From contig OY282610.1 in assembly GCA_958298945.1 (NCBI GenBank), forward strand, positions 35,409,667 to 35,473,666: a DNA stretch of 64,000 nt. Reading direction: 5' to 3'. The notes under the pieces were generated by a model that searched no databases, had not been told where the DNA came from, and worked only from the letters and a program-made list of their open reading frames with translations. Below, in pieces: positions 37,325 through 50,000 of this stretch. Both the position numbers and the translations under genes were made by a program. The DNA is from Atherix ibis. Taxonomy: Eukaryota > Arthropoda > Insecta > Diptera > Athericidae. Every line of letters begins with the position of its first letter. The stretch's first letter is position 1.

Positions 37325-40300
37325 ATCTTCCTCCAAGCAAAAATTTTCAATTTTACTGCATTTTTAAAAAAGTCGTATTTTTCGCAAATTTCGGACAAAA
37401 TCGATGCAGTTTTCAGCAACTTACGCATTTTGAATGTTTCTGTATCGTTTGGACCAAAAAAATCGTGGATTGACAAAAGTTGAATTTTCATGAAAAATTG
37501 GAAATCTTCCTCCAAGCGAAAATTTTCAATTTTACTGCATTTTTAAAAAAGTCGTATTTTTCGCAAATTTCGGTCAAAGTCGATGAAGTTTTCAGCAATT
37601 TACGCATTTTGAATGTTTCTGTATCGTTTGGACCAAAAAAATCGTGGATTGACAAAAGTTGAATTTTCGGGAAAAATTGGAAATCTTCCTCCAATCGAAA
37701 ATTTTCAATTTTACTGCATTTTTAAAAAAGTCGTATTTTTCGCAAATTTCGGTCAAAATCGATGAAGTTTTCAGCAATTTACGCATTTTGAATGTTTCTG
37801 TATCGTTTGGACCAAAAAAATCGTGGATTGACAAAAGTTGAATTTTCGGGAAAAATTGGAAATCTTCCTCCAATCGAAAATTTTCAATTTTACTGCATTT
37901 TTAAAAAAGTCGTATTTTTCGCAAATTTCGGTCAAAATCGATGAAGTTTTCAGCAATTTACGCATTTTGAATGTTTCTGTATCGTTTGGACCAAAAAAAT
38001 CGTGGATTGACAAAAGTTGAATTTTCGAAAAAAATTGGAAATCTTCCTCCAAGCGAAAATTTTCAATTTTACTGCATTTTTAAAAAAGTCGTATTTTTCG
38101 CAAATTTCGGTCAAAATCGATGAAGTTTTCAGCAATTTACGCATTTTGAATGTTTCTGTATCGTTTGGACCAAAAAAATCGTGGATTGACAAAAGTTGAA
38201 TTTTCGGGAAAAATTGGAAATCTTCCTCCAATCGAAAATTTTCAATTTTACTGCATTTTTAAAAAAGTCGTATTTTTCGTAAATTTCGGTCAAAATCGAT
38301 GAAGTTTTCAGCAATTTACGCATTTTGAATGTTTCTGTATCGTTTGGACCAAAAAAATCGTGGATTGACAAAAGTTGAATTTTCATGAAAAATTGGAAAT
38401 CTTCCTCCAAGCGAAAATTTTCAATTTTACTGCATTTTTAAAAAAGTCGTATTTTCTGCAAATTTCGGTCAAAATCGATGCAGTTTTCAGCAATTTACGC
38501 ATTTTGAATGTTTCTGTATCGTTTGGACCAAAAAAATCGTGGATTGACAAAAGTTGAATTTTCGGGAAAAATTGGAAATCTTCCTCCAAGCGAAAATTTT
38601 CAATTTTACTGCATTTTTAAAAAAGTCGTATTTTCTGCAAATTTCGGTCAAAATCGATGCAGTTTTCAGCAATTTACGCATTTTGAATGCTTCTGTATCG
38701 TTTGGACCAAAAAAATCGTGGATTGACAAAAGTTGAATTTTCGGGAAAAATTGGAAATCTTCCTCCAATCGAAAATTTTCAATTTTACTGCATTTTTAAA
38801 AAAGTCGTATTTTTCGCAAATTTCGGTCAAAGTCGATGAAGTTTTCAGCAATTTACGCATTTTGAATGTTTCTGTATCGTTTGGACCAAAAAAATCGTGG
38901 ATTGACAAAAGTTGAATTTTCGGGAAAAATTGGAAATCTTCCTCCAATCGAAAATTTTCAATTTTACTGCATTTTTAAAAAAGTCGTATTTTTTGCAAAT
39001 TTCGGTCAAAATCGATGAAGTTTTCAGCAATTTACGCATTTTGAATGTTTCTGTATCGTTTGGACCAAAATAATCGTGGATTGACAAAAGTTGAATTTTC
39101 ATGAAAAATTGAAAATCTTCCTCCAAACGAAAATTTTCAATTTTACTGCATTTTTAAAAAAGTCGTATTTTTCGCAAATTTCGGTCAAAATCGATGAAGT
39201 TTTCAGCAATTTACGCATTTTGAATGTTTCTGTATCGTTTGGACCAAAAAAATCGTGGATTGACAAAAGTTGAATTTTCGGGAAAAATTGGAAATCTTCC
39301 TCCAAGCGAAAATTTTCAATTTTACTGCATTTTTAAAAAAGTCGTGTTTTTCGCAAATTTCGGTCAAAATCGATGAAGTTTTCAGCAATTTACGCATTTT
39401 GAATGTTTCTGTATCGTTTGGACCAAAAAAATCGTGGATTGACAAAAGTTGAATTTTCATGAAAAATTGGAAATCTTCCTCCAAGCGAAAATTTTCAATT
39501 TTACTGCATTTTTAAAAAAGTCGTATTTTTTGCAAATTTCGGTCAAAATCGATGAAGTTTTCAGCAATTTACGCATTTTGAATGTTTCTGTATCGTTTGG
39601 ACCAAAAAAATCGTGGATTGACAAAAGTTGAATTTTCGGGAAAAATTGGAAATCTTCCTCCAAGCGAAAATTTTCAATTTTACTGCATTTTTAAAAAAGT
39701 CGTATTTTTCGCAAATTTCGGTCAAAGTCGATGAAGTTTTCAGCAATTTACGCATTTTGAATGTTTCTGTATCGTTTGGACCAAAAAAATCGTGGATTGA
39801 CAAAAGTTGAATTTTCATGAAAAATTGGAAATCTTCCTCCAAGCGAAAATTTTCAATTTTACTGCATTTTTAAAAAAGTCGTATTTTTCGCAAATTTCGG
39901 TCAAAGTCGATGAAGTTTTCAGCAATTTACGCATTTTGAATGTTTCTGTATCGTTTGGACTAAAAAAATCGTGGATTGACAAAAGTTGAATTTTCGGGAA
40001 AAATTGGAAATCTTCCTCCAAGCGAAAATTTTCAATTTTACTGCATTTTTAAAAAAGTCGTATTTTTCGCAAATTTCGGTCAAAATCGATGAAGTTTTCA
40101 GCAATTTACGCATTTTGAATGTTTCTGTATCGTTTGGACCAAAAAAAATCGTGGATTGACAAAAGTTGAATTTTCGGGAAAAATTGGAAATCTTCCTCCA
40201 AGCGAAAATTTTCAATTTTACTGCATTTTTAAAAAAGTCGTATTTTTCGCAAATTTCGGTCAAAGTCGATGAAGTTTTCAGCAATTTACGCATTTTGAAT

Positions 40301-41180
40301 GTTTCTGTATCGTTTGGACCAAAAAAATCGTGGATTGACAAAAGTTGAATTTTCATGAAAAATTGGAAATCTTCCTCCAAGCGAAAATGTTCAATTTTAC
40401 TGCATTTTTAAAAAAGTCGTATTTTTCGCAAATTTCGGTCAAAATCGATGAAGTTTTCAGCAATTTACGCATTTTGAATGTTTCTGTATCGTTTGGACCA
40501 AAAAAATCGTGGATTGACAAAAGTTGAATTTTCGGGAAAAATTGGAAATCTTCCTCCAAGCGAAAATGTTCAATTTTACTGCATTTTTAAAAAAGTCGTA
40601 TTTTTCGCAAATTTCGGTCAAAATCGATGAAGTTTTCAGCAATTTACGCATTTTGAATGTTTCTGTATCGTTTGGACCAAAAAAATCGTGGATTGACAAA
40701 AGTTGAATTTTCATGAAAAATTGGAAATCTTCCTCCAAGCGAAAATTTTCAATTTTACTGCATTTTTAAAAAAGTCGTATTTTTCGCAAATTTCGGTCAA
40801 AATCGATGAAGTTTTCAGCAATTTACGCATTTTGAATGTTTCTGTATCGTTTGGACCAAAAAAATCGTGGATTGACAAAAGTTGAATTTTCATGAAAAAT
40901 TGGAAATCTTCCTCCAAGCGAAAATTTTCAATTTTACTGCATTTTTAAAAAAGTCGTATTTTTCGCAAATTTCGGTCAAAATCGATGAAGTTTTCAGCAA
41001 TTTACGCATTTTGAATGTTTCTGTATCGTTTGGACCAAAAAAATCGTGGATTGACAAAAGTTGAATTTTCATGAAAAATTGGAAATCTTCCTCCAAGCGA
41101 AAATTTTCAATTTTACTGCATTTTTAAAAAAGTCGTATTTTTCGCAAATTTCGGTCAAAATCGATGAAGTTTTCAGCAAT

Positions 41181-41905
41181 TTACGCATTTTGAATGTTTC
41201 TGTATCGTTTGGACCAAAAAAATCGTGGATTGACAAAAGTTGAATTTTCGGGAAAAATTGGAGGAATCCAAGCGAAAATTTTCAATTTTACTGCATTTTT
41301 AAAAAAGTCGTATTTTTCGCAAATTTCGGTCAAAGTCGATGAAGTTTTCAGCAATTTACGCATTTGGAATGTTTCTGTATCGTTTGGACCAAAAAAATCG
41401 TGGATTGACAAAAGTTGAATTTTCATGAAAAATTGGAAATCTTCCTCCAAGCGAAAATTTTCAATTTTACTGCATTTTTAAAAAAGTCGTATTTTTCGCA
41501 AATTTCGGTCAAAGTCGATGAAGTTTTCAGCAATTTACGCATTTTGAATGTTTCTGTATCGTTTGGACCAAAAAAATCGTGGATTGACAAAAGTTGAATT
41601 TTCATGAAAAATTGGAAATCTTCCTCCAAGCGAAAATGTTCAATTTTACTGCATTTTTAAAAAAGTCGTATTTTTCGCAAATTTCGGTCAAAATCGATGA
41701 AGTTTTCAGCAATTTACGCATTTTGAATGTTTCTGTATCGTTTGGACCAAAAAAATCGTGGATTGACAAAAGTTGAATTTTCGGGAAAAATTGGAAATCT
41801 TCCTCCAAGCGAAAATTTTCAATTTTACTGCATTTTTAAAAAAGTCGTATTTTTCGCAAATTTCGGTCAAAATCGATGAAGTTTTCAGGAATTTACGCAT
41901 TTTGA
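41181..41905. repeat. Satellite higher-order repeat of four monomers (712 bp), first example
   Basis: A 175-bp monomer marked by TTGGAGGAATCCAAGCG occurs at about 41,260 and again 712 bp later (three 179-bp units plus one of 175). The same marker recurs at about 46,972, 47,863 and 48,575, the last two again 712 bp apart. Confidence 0.85.
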
Positions 41906-42305
41906 ATGTTTCTGTATCGTTTGGACCAAAAAAATCGTGGATTGACAAAAGTTGAATTTTCGGGAAAAATTGGAGGAATCCAAGCGAAAATTTTCAATTT
42001 TACTGCATTTTTAAAAAAGTCGTATTTTTCGCAAATTTCGGTCAAAGTCGATGAAGTTTTCAGCAATTTACGCATTTGGAATGTTTCTGTATCGTTTGGA
42101 CCAAAAAAATCGTGGATTGACAAAAGTTGAATTTTCATGAAAAATTGGAAATCTTCCTCCAAGCGAAAATTTTCAATTTTACTGCATTTTTAAAAAAGTC
42201 GTATTTTTCGCAAATTTCGGTCAAAATCGATGAAGTTTTCAGCAATTTACGCATTTTGAATGTTTCTGTATCGTTTGGACCAAAAAAATCGTGGATTGAC
42301 AAAAG

Positions 42306-44095
42306 TTGAATTTTCGGGAAAAATTGGAAATCTTCCTCCAAGCGAAAATTTTCAATTTTACTGCATTTTTAAAAAAGTCGTATTTTTCGCAAATTTCGGT
42401 CAAAGTCGATGAAGTTTTCAGCAATTTACGCATTTTGAATGTTTCTGTATCGTTTGGACCAAAAAAATCGTGGATTGACAAAAGTTGAATTTTCATGAAA
42501 AATTGGAAATCTTCCTCCAAGCGAAAATTTTCAATTTTACTGCATTTTTAAAAAAGTCGTATTTTTTGCAAATTTCGGTCAAAATCGATGAAGTTTTCAG
42601 CAATTTACGCATTTTGAATGTTTCTGTATCGTTTGGACCAAAAAAATCGTGGATTGACAAAAGTTGAATTTTCGGGAAAAATTGGAAATCTTCCTCCAAG
42701 CGAAAATGTTCAATTTTACTGCATTTTTAAAAAAGTCGTATTTTTTGCAAATTTCGGTCAAAATCGATGAAGTTTTCAGCAATTTACGCATTTTGAATGT
42801 TTCTGTATCGTTTGGACCAAACAAATCGTGGATTGACAAAAGTTGAATTTTCATGAAAAATTGGAAATCTTCCTCCAAGCGAAAATTTTCAATTTTACTG
42901 CATTTTTAAAAAAGTCGTATTTTTCGCAAATTTCGGTCAAAATCGATGAAGTTTTCAGCAATTTACGCATTTTGAATGTTTCTGTATCGTTTGGACCAAA
43001 AAAATCGTGGATTGACAAAAGTTGAATTTTCATGAAAAATTGGAAATCTTCCTCCAAGCGAAAATTTTCAATTTTACTGCATTTTTAAAAAAGTCGTATT
43101 TTTTGCAAATTTCGGTCAAAATCGATGAAGTTTTCAGCAATTTACGCATTTTGAATGTTTCTGTATCGTTTGGACCAAAAAAATCGTGGATTGACAAAAG
43201 TTGAATTTTCGGGAAAAATTGGAAATCTTCCTCCAAGCGAAAATTTTCAATTTTACTGCATTTTTAAAAAAGTCGTATTTTTCGCAAATTTCGGTCAAAG
43301 TCGATGAAGTTTTCAGCAATTTACGCATTTTGAATGTTTCTGTATCGTTTGGACCAAAAAAATCGTGGATTGACAAAAGTTGAATTTTCATGAAAAATTG
43401 GAAATCTTCCTCCAAGCGAAAATTTTCAATTTTACTGCATTTTTAAAAAAGTCGTATTTTTTGCAAATTTCGGTCAAAATCGATGAAGTTTTCAGCAATT
43501 TACGCATTTTGAATGTTTCTGTATCGTTTGGACCAAAAAAATCGTGGATTGACAAAAGTTGAATTTTCGGGAAAAATTGGAAATCTTCCTCCAAGCGAAA
43601 ATGTTCAATTTTACTGCATTTTTAAAAAAGTCGTATTTTTCGCAAATTTCGGTCAAAATCGATGAAGTTTTCAGCAATTTACGCATTTTGAATGTTTCTG
43701 TATCGTTTGGACCAAACAAATCGTGGATTGACAAAAGTTGAATTTTCATGAAAAATTGGAAATCTTCCTCCAAGCGAAAATTTTCAATTTTACTGCATTT
43801 TTAAAAAAGTCGTATTTTTCGCAAATTTCGGTCAAAATCGATGAAGTTTTCAGCAATTTACGCATTTTGAATGTTTCTGTATCGTTTGGACCAAAAAAAT
43901 CGTGGATTGACAAAAGTTGAATTTTCATGAAAAATTGGAAATCTTCCTCCAAGCGAAAATTTTCAATTTTACTGCATTTTTAAAAAAGTCGTATTTTTTG
44001 CAAATTTCGGTCAAAATCGATGAAGTTTTCAGCAATTTACGCATTTTGAATGTTTCTGTATCGTTTGGACCAAAAAAATCGTGGATTGACAAAAG
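42306..44095. repeat. Satellite higher-order repeat of five monomers (895 bp), two copies
   Basis: Two consecutive five-monomer blocks (from 42,306 and from 43,201) have the same order of variants. One is the rare ACCAAACAAATCG marker at 42,816 and 43,711, exactly 895 bp apart, together with AAAATGTTC in the same unit. Confidence 0.85.
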
Positions 44096-47000
44096 TTGAA
44101 TTTTCGGGAAAAATTGGAAATCTTCCTCCAAGCGAAAATTTTCAATTTTACTGCATTTTTAAAAAAGTCGTATTTTTCGCAAATTTCGGTCAAAATCGAT
44201 GAAGTTTTCAGCAATTTACGCATTTTGAATGTTTCTGTATCGTTTGGACCAAAAAAATCGTGGATTGACAAAAGTTGAATTTTCATGAAAAATTGGAAAT
44301 CTTCCTCCAAGCGAAAATTTTCAATTTTACTGCATTTTTAAAAAAGTCGTATTTTTTGCAAATTTCGGTCAAAATCGATGAAGTTTTCAGCAATTTACGC
44401 ATTTTGAATGTTTCTGTATCGTTTGAACCAAAATAATCGTGGATTGACAAAAGTTGAATTTTCATGAAAAATTGGAAATCTTCCTCCAAGCGAAAATTTT
44501 CAATTTTACTGCATTTTTAAAAAAGTCGTATTTTTTGCAAATTTCGGTCAAAATCGATGAAGTTTTCAGCAATTTACGCATTTTGAATGTTTCTGTATCG
44601 TTTGGACCAAAAAAATCGTGGATTGACAAAAGTTGAAATTTCGGGAAAAATTGGAAATCTTCCTCCAAGCGAAAATTTTCAATTTTAGTGCATTTTTAAA
44701 AAAGTCGTATTTTTTGCAAATTTCGGTCAAAATCGATGAAGTTTTCAGGAATTTACGCATTTTGAATGTTTCTGTATCGTTTGGACCAAAAAAATCGTAG
44801 ATTGACAAAAGTTGAATTTTCATGAAAAATTGGAAATCTTCCTCCAAGCGAAAATTTTCAATTTTACTGCATTTTTAAAAAAGTCGTATTTTTCGCAAAT
44901 TTCGGTCAAAATCGATGAAGTTTTCAGCAATTTACGCATTTTGAATGTTTCTGTATCGTTTGGACCAAAAAAATCGTGGATTGACAAAAGTTGAATTTTC
45001 ATGAAAAATTGGAAATCTTCCTCCAAGCGAAAATTTTCAATTTTACTGCATTTTTAAAAAAGTCGTATTTTTTGCAAATTTCGGTCAAAATCGATGAAGT
45101 TTTCAGCAATTTACGCATTTTGAATGTTTCTGTATCGTTTGAACCAAAATAATCGTGGATTGACAAAAGTTGAATTTTCATGAAAAATTGGAAATCTTCC
45201 TCCAAGCGAAAATTTTCAATTTTACTGCATTTTTAAAAAAGACCGCAAATTTCGGTCAAAATCGATGAAGTTTTCAGCAATTTACGCATTTTGAATGTTT
45301 CTGTATCGTTTGGACCAAAAAAATCGTGGATTGACAAAAGTTGAAATTTCGTGAAAAATTGGAAATCTTCCTCCAAGCGAAAATTTTCAATTTTACTGCA
45401 TTTTTAAAAAAGTCGTATTTTTCGCAAATTTCGGTCAAAGTCGATGAAGTTTTCAGCAATTTACGCATTTTGAATGTTTCTGTATCGTTTGGACCAAAAA
45501 AATCGTGGATTGACAAAAGTTGAATTTTCATGAAAAATTGGAAATCTTCCTCCAAGCGAAAATGTTCAATTTTACTGCATTTTTAAAAAAGTCGTATTTT
45601 TCGCAAATTTCGGTCAAAATCGATGAAGTTTTCAGCAATTTACGCATTTTGAATGTTTCTGTATCGTTTGGACCAAAAAAATCGTGGATTGACAAAAGTT
45701 GAATTTTCGGGAAAAATTGGAAATCTTCCTCCAAGCGAAAATTTTCAATTTTACTGCATTTTTAAAAAAGTCGTATTTTTTGCAAATTTCGGTCAAAATC
45801 GATGAAGTTTTCAGCAATTTACGCATTTTGAATGTTTCTGTATCGTTTGGACCAAAAAAATCGTGGATTGACAAAAGTTGAAATTTCGGGAAAAATTGGA
45901 AATCTTCCTCCAAGCGAAAATTTTCAATTTTAGTGCATTTTTAAAAAAGTCGTATTTTTTGCAAATTTCGGTCAAAATCGATGAAGTTTTCAGGAATTTA
46001 CGCATTTTGAATGTTTCTGTATCGTTTGGACCAAAAAAATCGTAGATTGACAAAAGTTGAATTTTCATGAAAAATTGGAAATCTTCCTCCAAGCGAAAAT
46101 TTTCAATTTTACTGCATTTTTAAAAAAGTCGTATTTTTCGCAAATTTCGGTCAAAATCGATGAAGTTTTCAGCAATTTACGCATTTTGAATGTTTCTGTA
46201 TCGTTTGGACCAAAAAAATCGTGGATTGACAAAAGTTGAATTTTCATGAAAAATTGGAAATCTTCCTCCAAGCGAAAATTTTCAATTTTACTGCATTTTT
46301 AAAAAAGTCGTATTTTTTGCAAATTTCGGTCAAAATCGATGAAGTTTTCAGCAATTTACGCATTTTGAATGTTTCTGTATCGTTTGAACCAAAATAATCG
46401 TGGATTGACAAAAGTTGAATTTTCATGAAAAATTGGAAATCTTCCTCCAAGCGAAAATTTTCAATTTTACTGCATTTTTAAAAAAGTCGTATTTTTCGCA
46501 AATTTCGGTCAAAATCGATGAAGTTTTCAGCAATTTACGCATTTTGAATGTTTCTGTATCGTTTGGACCAAAAAAATCGTGGATTGACAAAAGTTGAAAT
46601 TTCGTGAAAAATTGGAAATCTTCCTCCAAGCGAAAATTTTCAATTTTACTGCATTTTTAAAAAAGTCGTATTTTTCGCAAATTTCGGTCAAAATCGATGA
46701 AGTTTTCAGCAATTTACGCATTTTGAATGTTTCTGTATCGTTTGGACTAAAAAAATCGTGGATTGACAAAAGTTGAATTTTCGGGAAAAATTGGAAATCT
46801 TCCTCCAAGCGAAAATTTTCAATTTTACTGCATTTTTAAAAAAGTCGTATTTTTCGCAAATTTCGGTCAAAATCGATGAAGTTTTCAGGAATTTACGCAT
46901 TTTGAATGTTTCTGTATCGTTTGGACCAAAAAAATCGTGGATTGACAAAAGTTGAATTTTCGGGAAAAATTGGAGGAATCCAAGCGAAAATTTTCAATTT

Positions 47001-50000
47001 TACTGCATTTTCAAAAAAGTCGTATTTTTCGCAAATTTCGGTCAAAGTCGATGAAGTTTTCAGCAATTTACGCATTTGGAATGTTTCTGTATCGTTTGGA
47101 CCAAAAAAATCGTGGATTGACAAAAGTTGAATTTTCATGAAAAATTGGAAATCTTCCTCCAAGCGAAAATTTTCAATTTTACTGCATTTTTAAAAAAGTC
47201 GTATTTTTCGCAAATTTCGGTCAAAATCGATGAAGTTTTCAGCAATTTACGCATTTTGAATGTTTCTGTATCGTTTGGACCAAAAAAATCGTGGATTGAC
47301 AAAAGTTGAATTTTCGGGAAAAATTGGAAATCTTCCTCCAAGCGAAAATTTTCAATTTTACTGCATTTTTAAAAAAGTCGTATTTTTCGCAAATTTCGGT
47401 CAAAGTCGATGAAGTTTTCAGCAATTTACGCATTTTGAATGTTTCTGTATCGTTTGGACCAAAAAAATCGTGGATTGACAAAAGTTGAATTTTCATGAAA
47501 AATTGGAAATCTTCCTCCAAGCGAAAATGTTCAATTTTACTGCATTTTTAAAAAAGTCGTATTTTTCGCAAATTTCGGTCAAAATCGATGAAGTTTTCAG
47601 CAATTTACGCATTTTGAATGTTTCTGTATCGTTTGGACCAAAAAAATCGTGGATTGACAAAAGTTGAATTTTCGGGAAAAATTGGAAATCTTCCTCCAAG
47701 CGAAAATTTTCAATTTTACTGCATTTTTAAAAAAGTCGTATTTTTCGCAAATTTCGGTCAAAATCGATGAAGTTTTCAGGAATTTACGCATTTTGAATGT
47801 TTCTGTATCGTTTGGACCAAAAAAATCGTGGATTGACAAAAGTTGAATTTTCGGGAAAAATTGGAGGAATCCAAGCGAAAATTTTCAATTTTACTGCATT
47901 TTTAAAAAAGTCGTATTTTTCGCAAATTTCGGTCAAAGTCGATGAAGTTTTCAGCAATTTACGCATTTGGAATGTTTCTGTATCGTTTGGACCAAAAAAA
48001 TCGTGGATTGACAAAAGTTGAATTTTCATGAAAAATTGGAAATCTTCCTCCAAGCGAAAATTTTCAATTTTACTGCATTTTTAAAAAAGTCGTATTTTTC
48101 GCAAATTTCGGTCAAAGTCGATGAAGTTTTCAGCAATTTACGCATTTTGAATGTTTCTGTATCGTTTGGACCAAAAAAATCGTGGATTGACAAAAGTTGA
48201 ATTTTCATGAAAAATTGGAAATCTTCCTCCAAGCGAAAATGTTCAATTTTACTGCATTTTTAAAAAAGTCGTATTTTTCGCAAATTTCGGTCAAAATCGA
48301 TGAAGTTTTCAGCAATTTACGCATTTTGAATGTTTCTGTATCGTTTGGACCAAAAAAATCGTGGATTGACAAAAGTTGAATTTTCGGGAAAAATTGGAAA
48401 TCTTCCTCCAAGCGAAAATTTTCAATTTTACTGCATTTTTAAAAAAGTCGTATTTTTCGCAAATTTCGGTCAAAATCGATGAAGTTTTCAGGAATTTACG
48501 CATTTTGAATGTTTCTGTATCGTTTGGACCAAAAAAATCGTGGATTGACAAAAGTTGAATTTTCGGGAAAAATTGGAGGAATCCAAGCGAAAATTTTCAA
48601 TTTTACTGCATTTTTAAAAAAGTCGTATTTTTCGCAAATTTCGGTCAAAGTCGATGAAGTTTTCAGCAATTTACGCATTTGGAATGTTTCTGTATCGTTT
48701 GGACCAAAAAAATCGTGGATTGACAAAAGTTGAATTTTCATGAAAAATTGGAAATCTTCCTCCAAGCGAAAATTTTCAATTTTACTGCATTTTTAAAAAA
48801 GTCGTATTTTTCGCAAATTTCGGTCAAAATCGATGAAGTTTTCAGCAATTTACGCATTTTGAATGTTTCTGTATCGTTTGGACCAAAAAAATCGTGGATT
48901 GACAAAAGTTGAATTTTCGGGAAAAATTGGAAATCTTCCTCCAAGCGAAAATTTTCAATTTTACTGCATTTTTAAAAAAGTCGTATTTTTCGCAAATTTC
49001 GGTCAAAGTCGATGAAGTTTTCAGCAATTTACGCATTTTGAATGTTTCTGTATCGTTTGGACCAAAAAAATCGTGGATTGACAAAAGTTGAATTTTCATG
49101 AAAAATTGGAAATCTTCCTCCAAGCGAAAATTTTCAATTTTACTGCATTTTTAAAAAAGTCGTATTTTTTGCAAATTTCGGTCAAAATCGATGAAGTTTT
49201 CAGCAATTTACGCATTTTGAATGTTTCTGTATCGTTTGGACCAAAAAAATCGTGGATTGACAAAAGTTGAATTTTCGGGAAAAATTGGAAATCTTCCTCC
49301 AAGCGAAAATGTTCAATTTTACTGCATTTTTAAAAAAGTCGTATTTTTCGCAAATTTCGGTCAAAATCGATGAAGTTTTCAGCAATTTACGCATTTTGAA
49401 TGTTTCTGTATCGTTTGGACCAAACAAATCGTGGATTGACAAAAGTTGAATTTTCATGAAAAATTGGAAATCTTCCTCCAAGCGAAAATTTTCAATTTTA
49501 CTGCATTTTTAAAAAAGTCGTATTTTTCGCAAATTTCGGTCAAAATCGATGAAGTTTTCAGCAATTTACGCATTTTGAATGTTTCTGTATCGTTTGGACC
49601 AAAAAAATCGTGGATTGACAAAAGTTGAATTTTCATGAAAAATTGGAAATCTTCCTCCAAGCGAAAATTTTCAATTTTACTGCATTTTTAAAAAAGTCGT
49701 ATTTTTCGCAAATTTCGGTCAAAATCGATGAAGTTTTCAGCAATTTACGCATTTTGAATGTTTCTGTATCGTTTGGACCAAAAAAATCGTGGATTGACAA
49801 AAGTTGAATTTTCGGGAAAAATTGGAAATCTTCCTCCAAGCGAAAATTTTCAATTTTACTGCATTTTTAAAAAAGTCGTATTTTTCGCAAATTTCGGTCA
49901 AAATCGATGAAGTTTTCAGCAATTTACGCATTTTGAATGTTTCTGTATCGTTTGGACCAAAAAAATCGTGGATTGACAAAAGTTGAATTTTCATGAAAAA

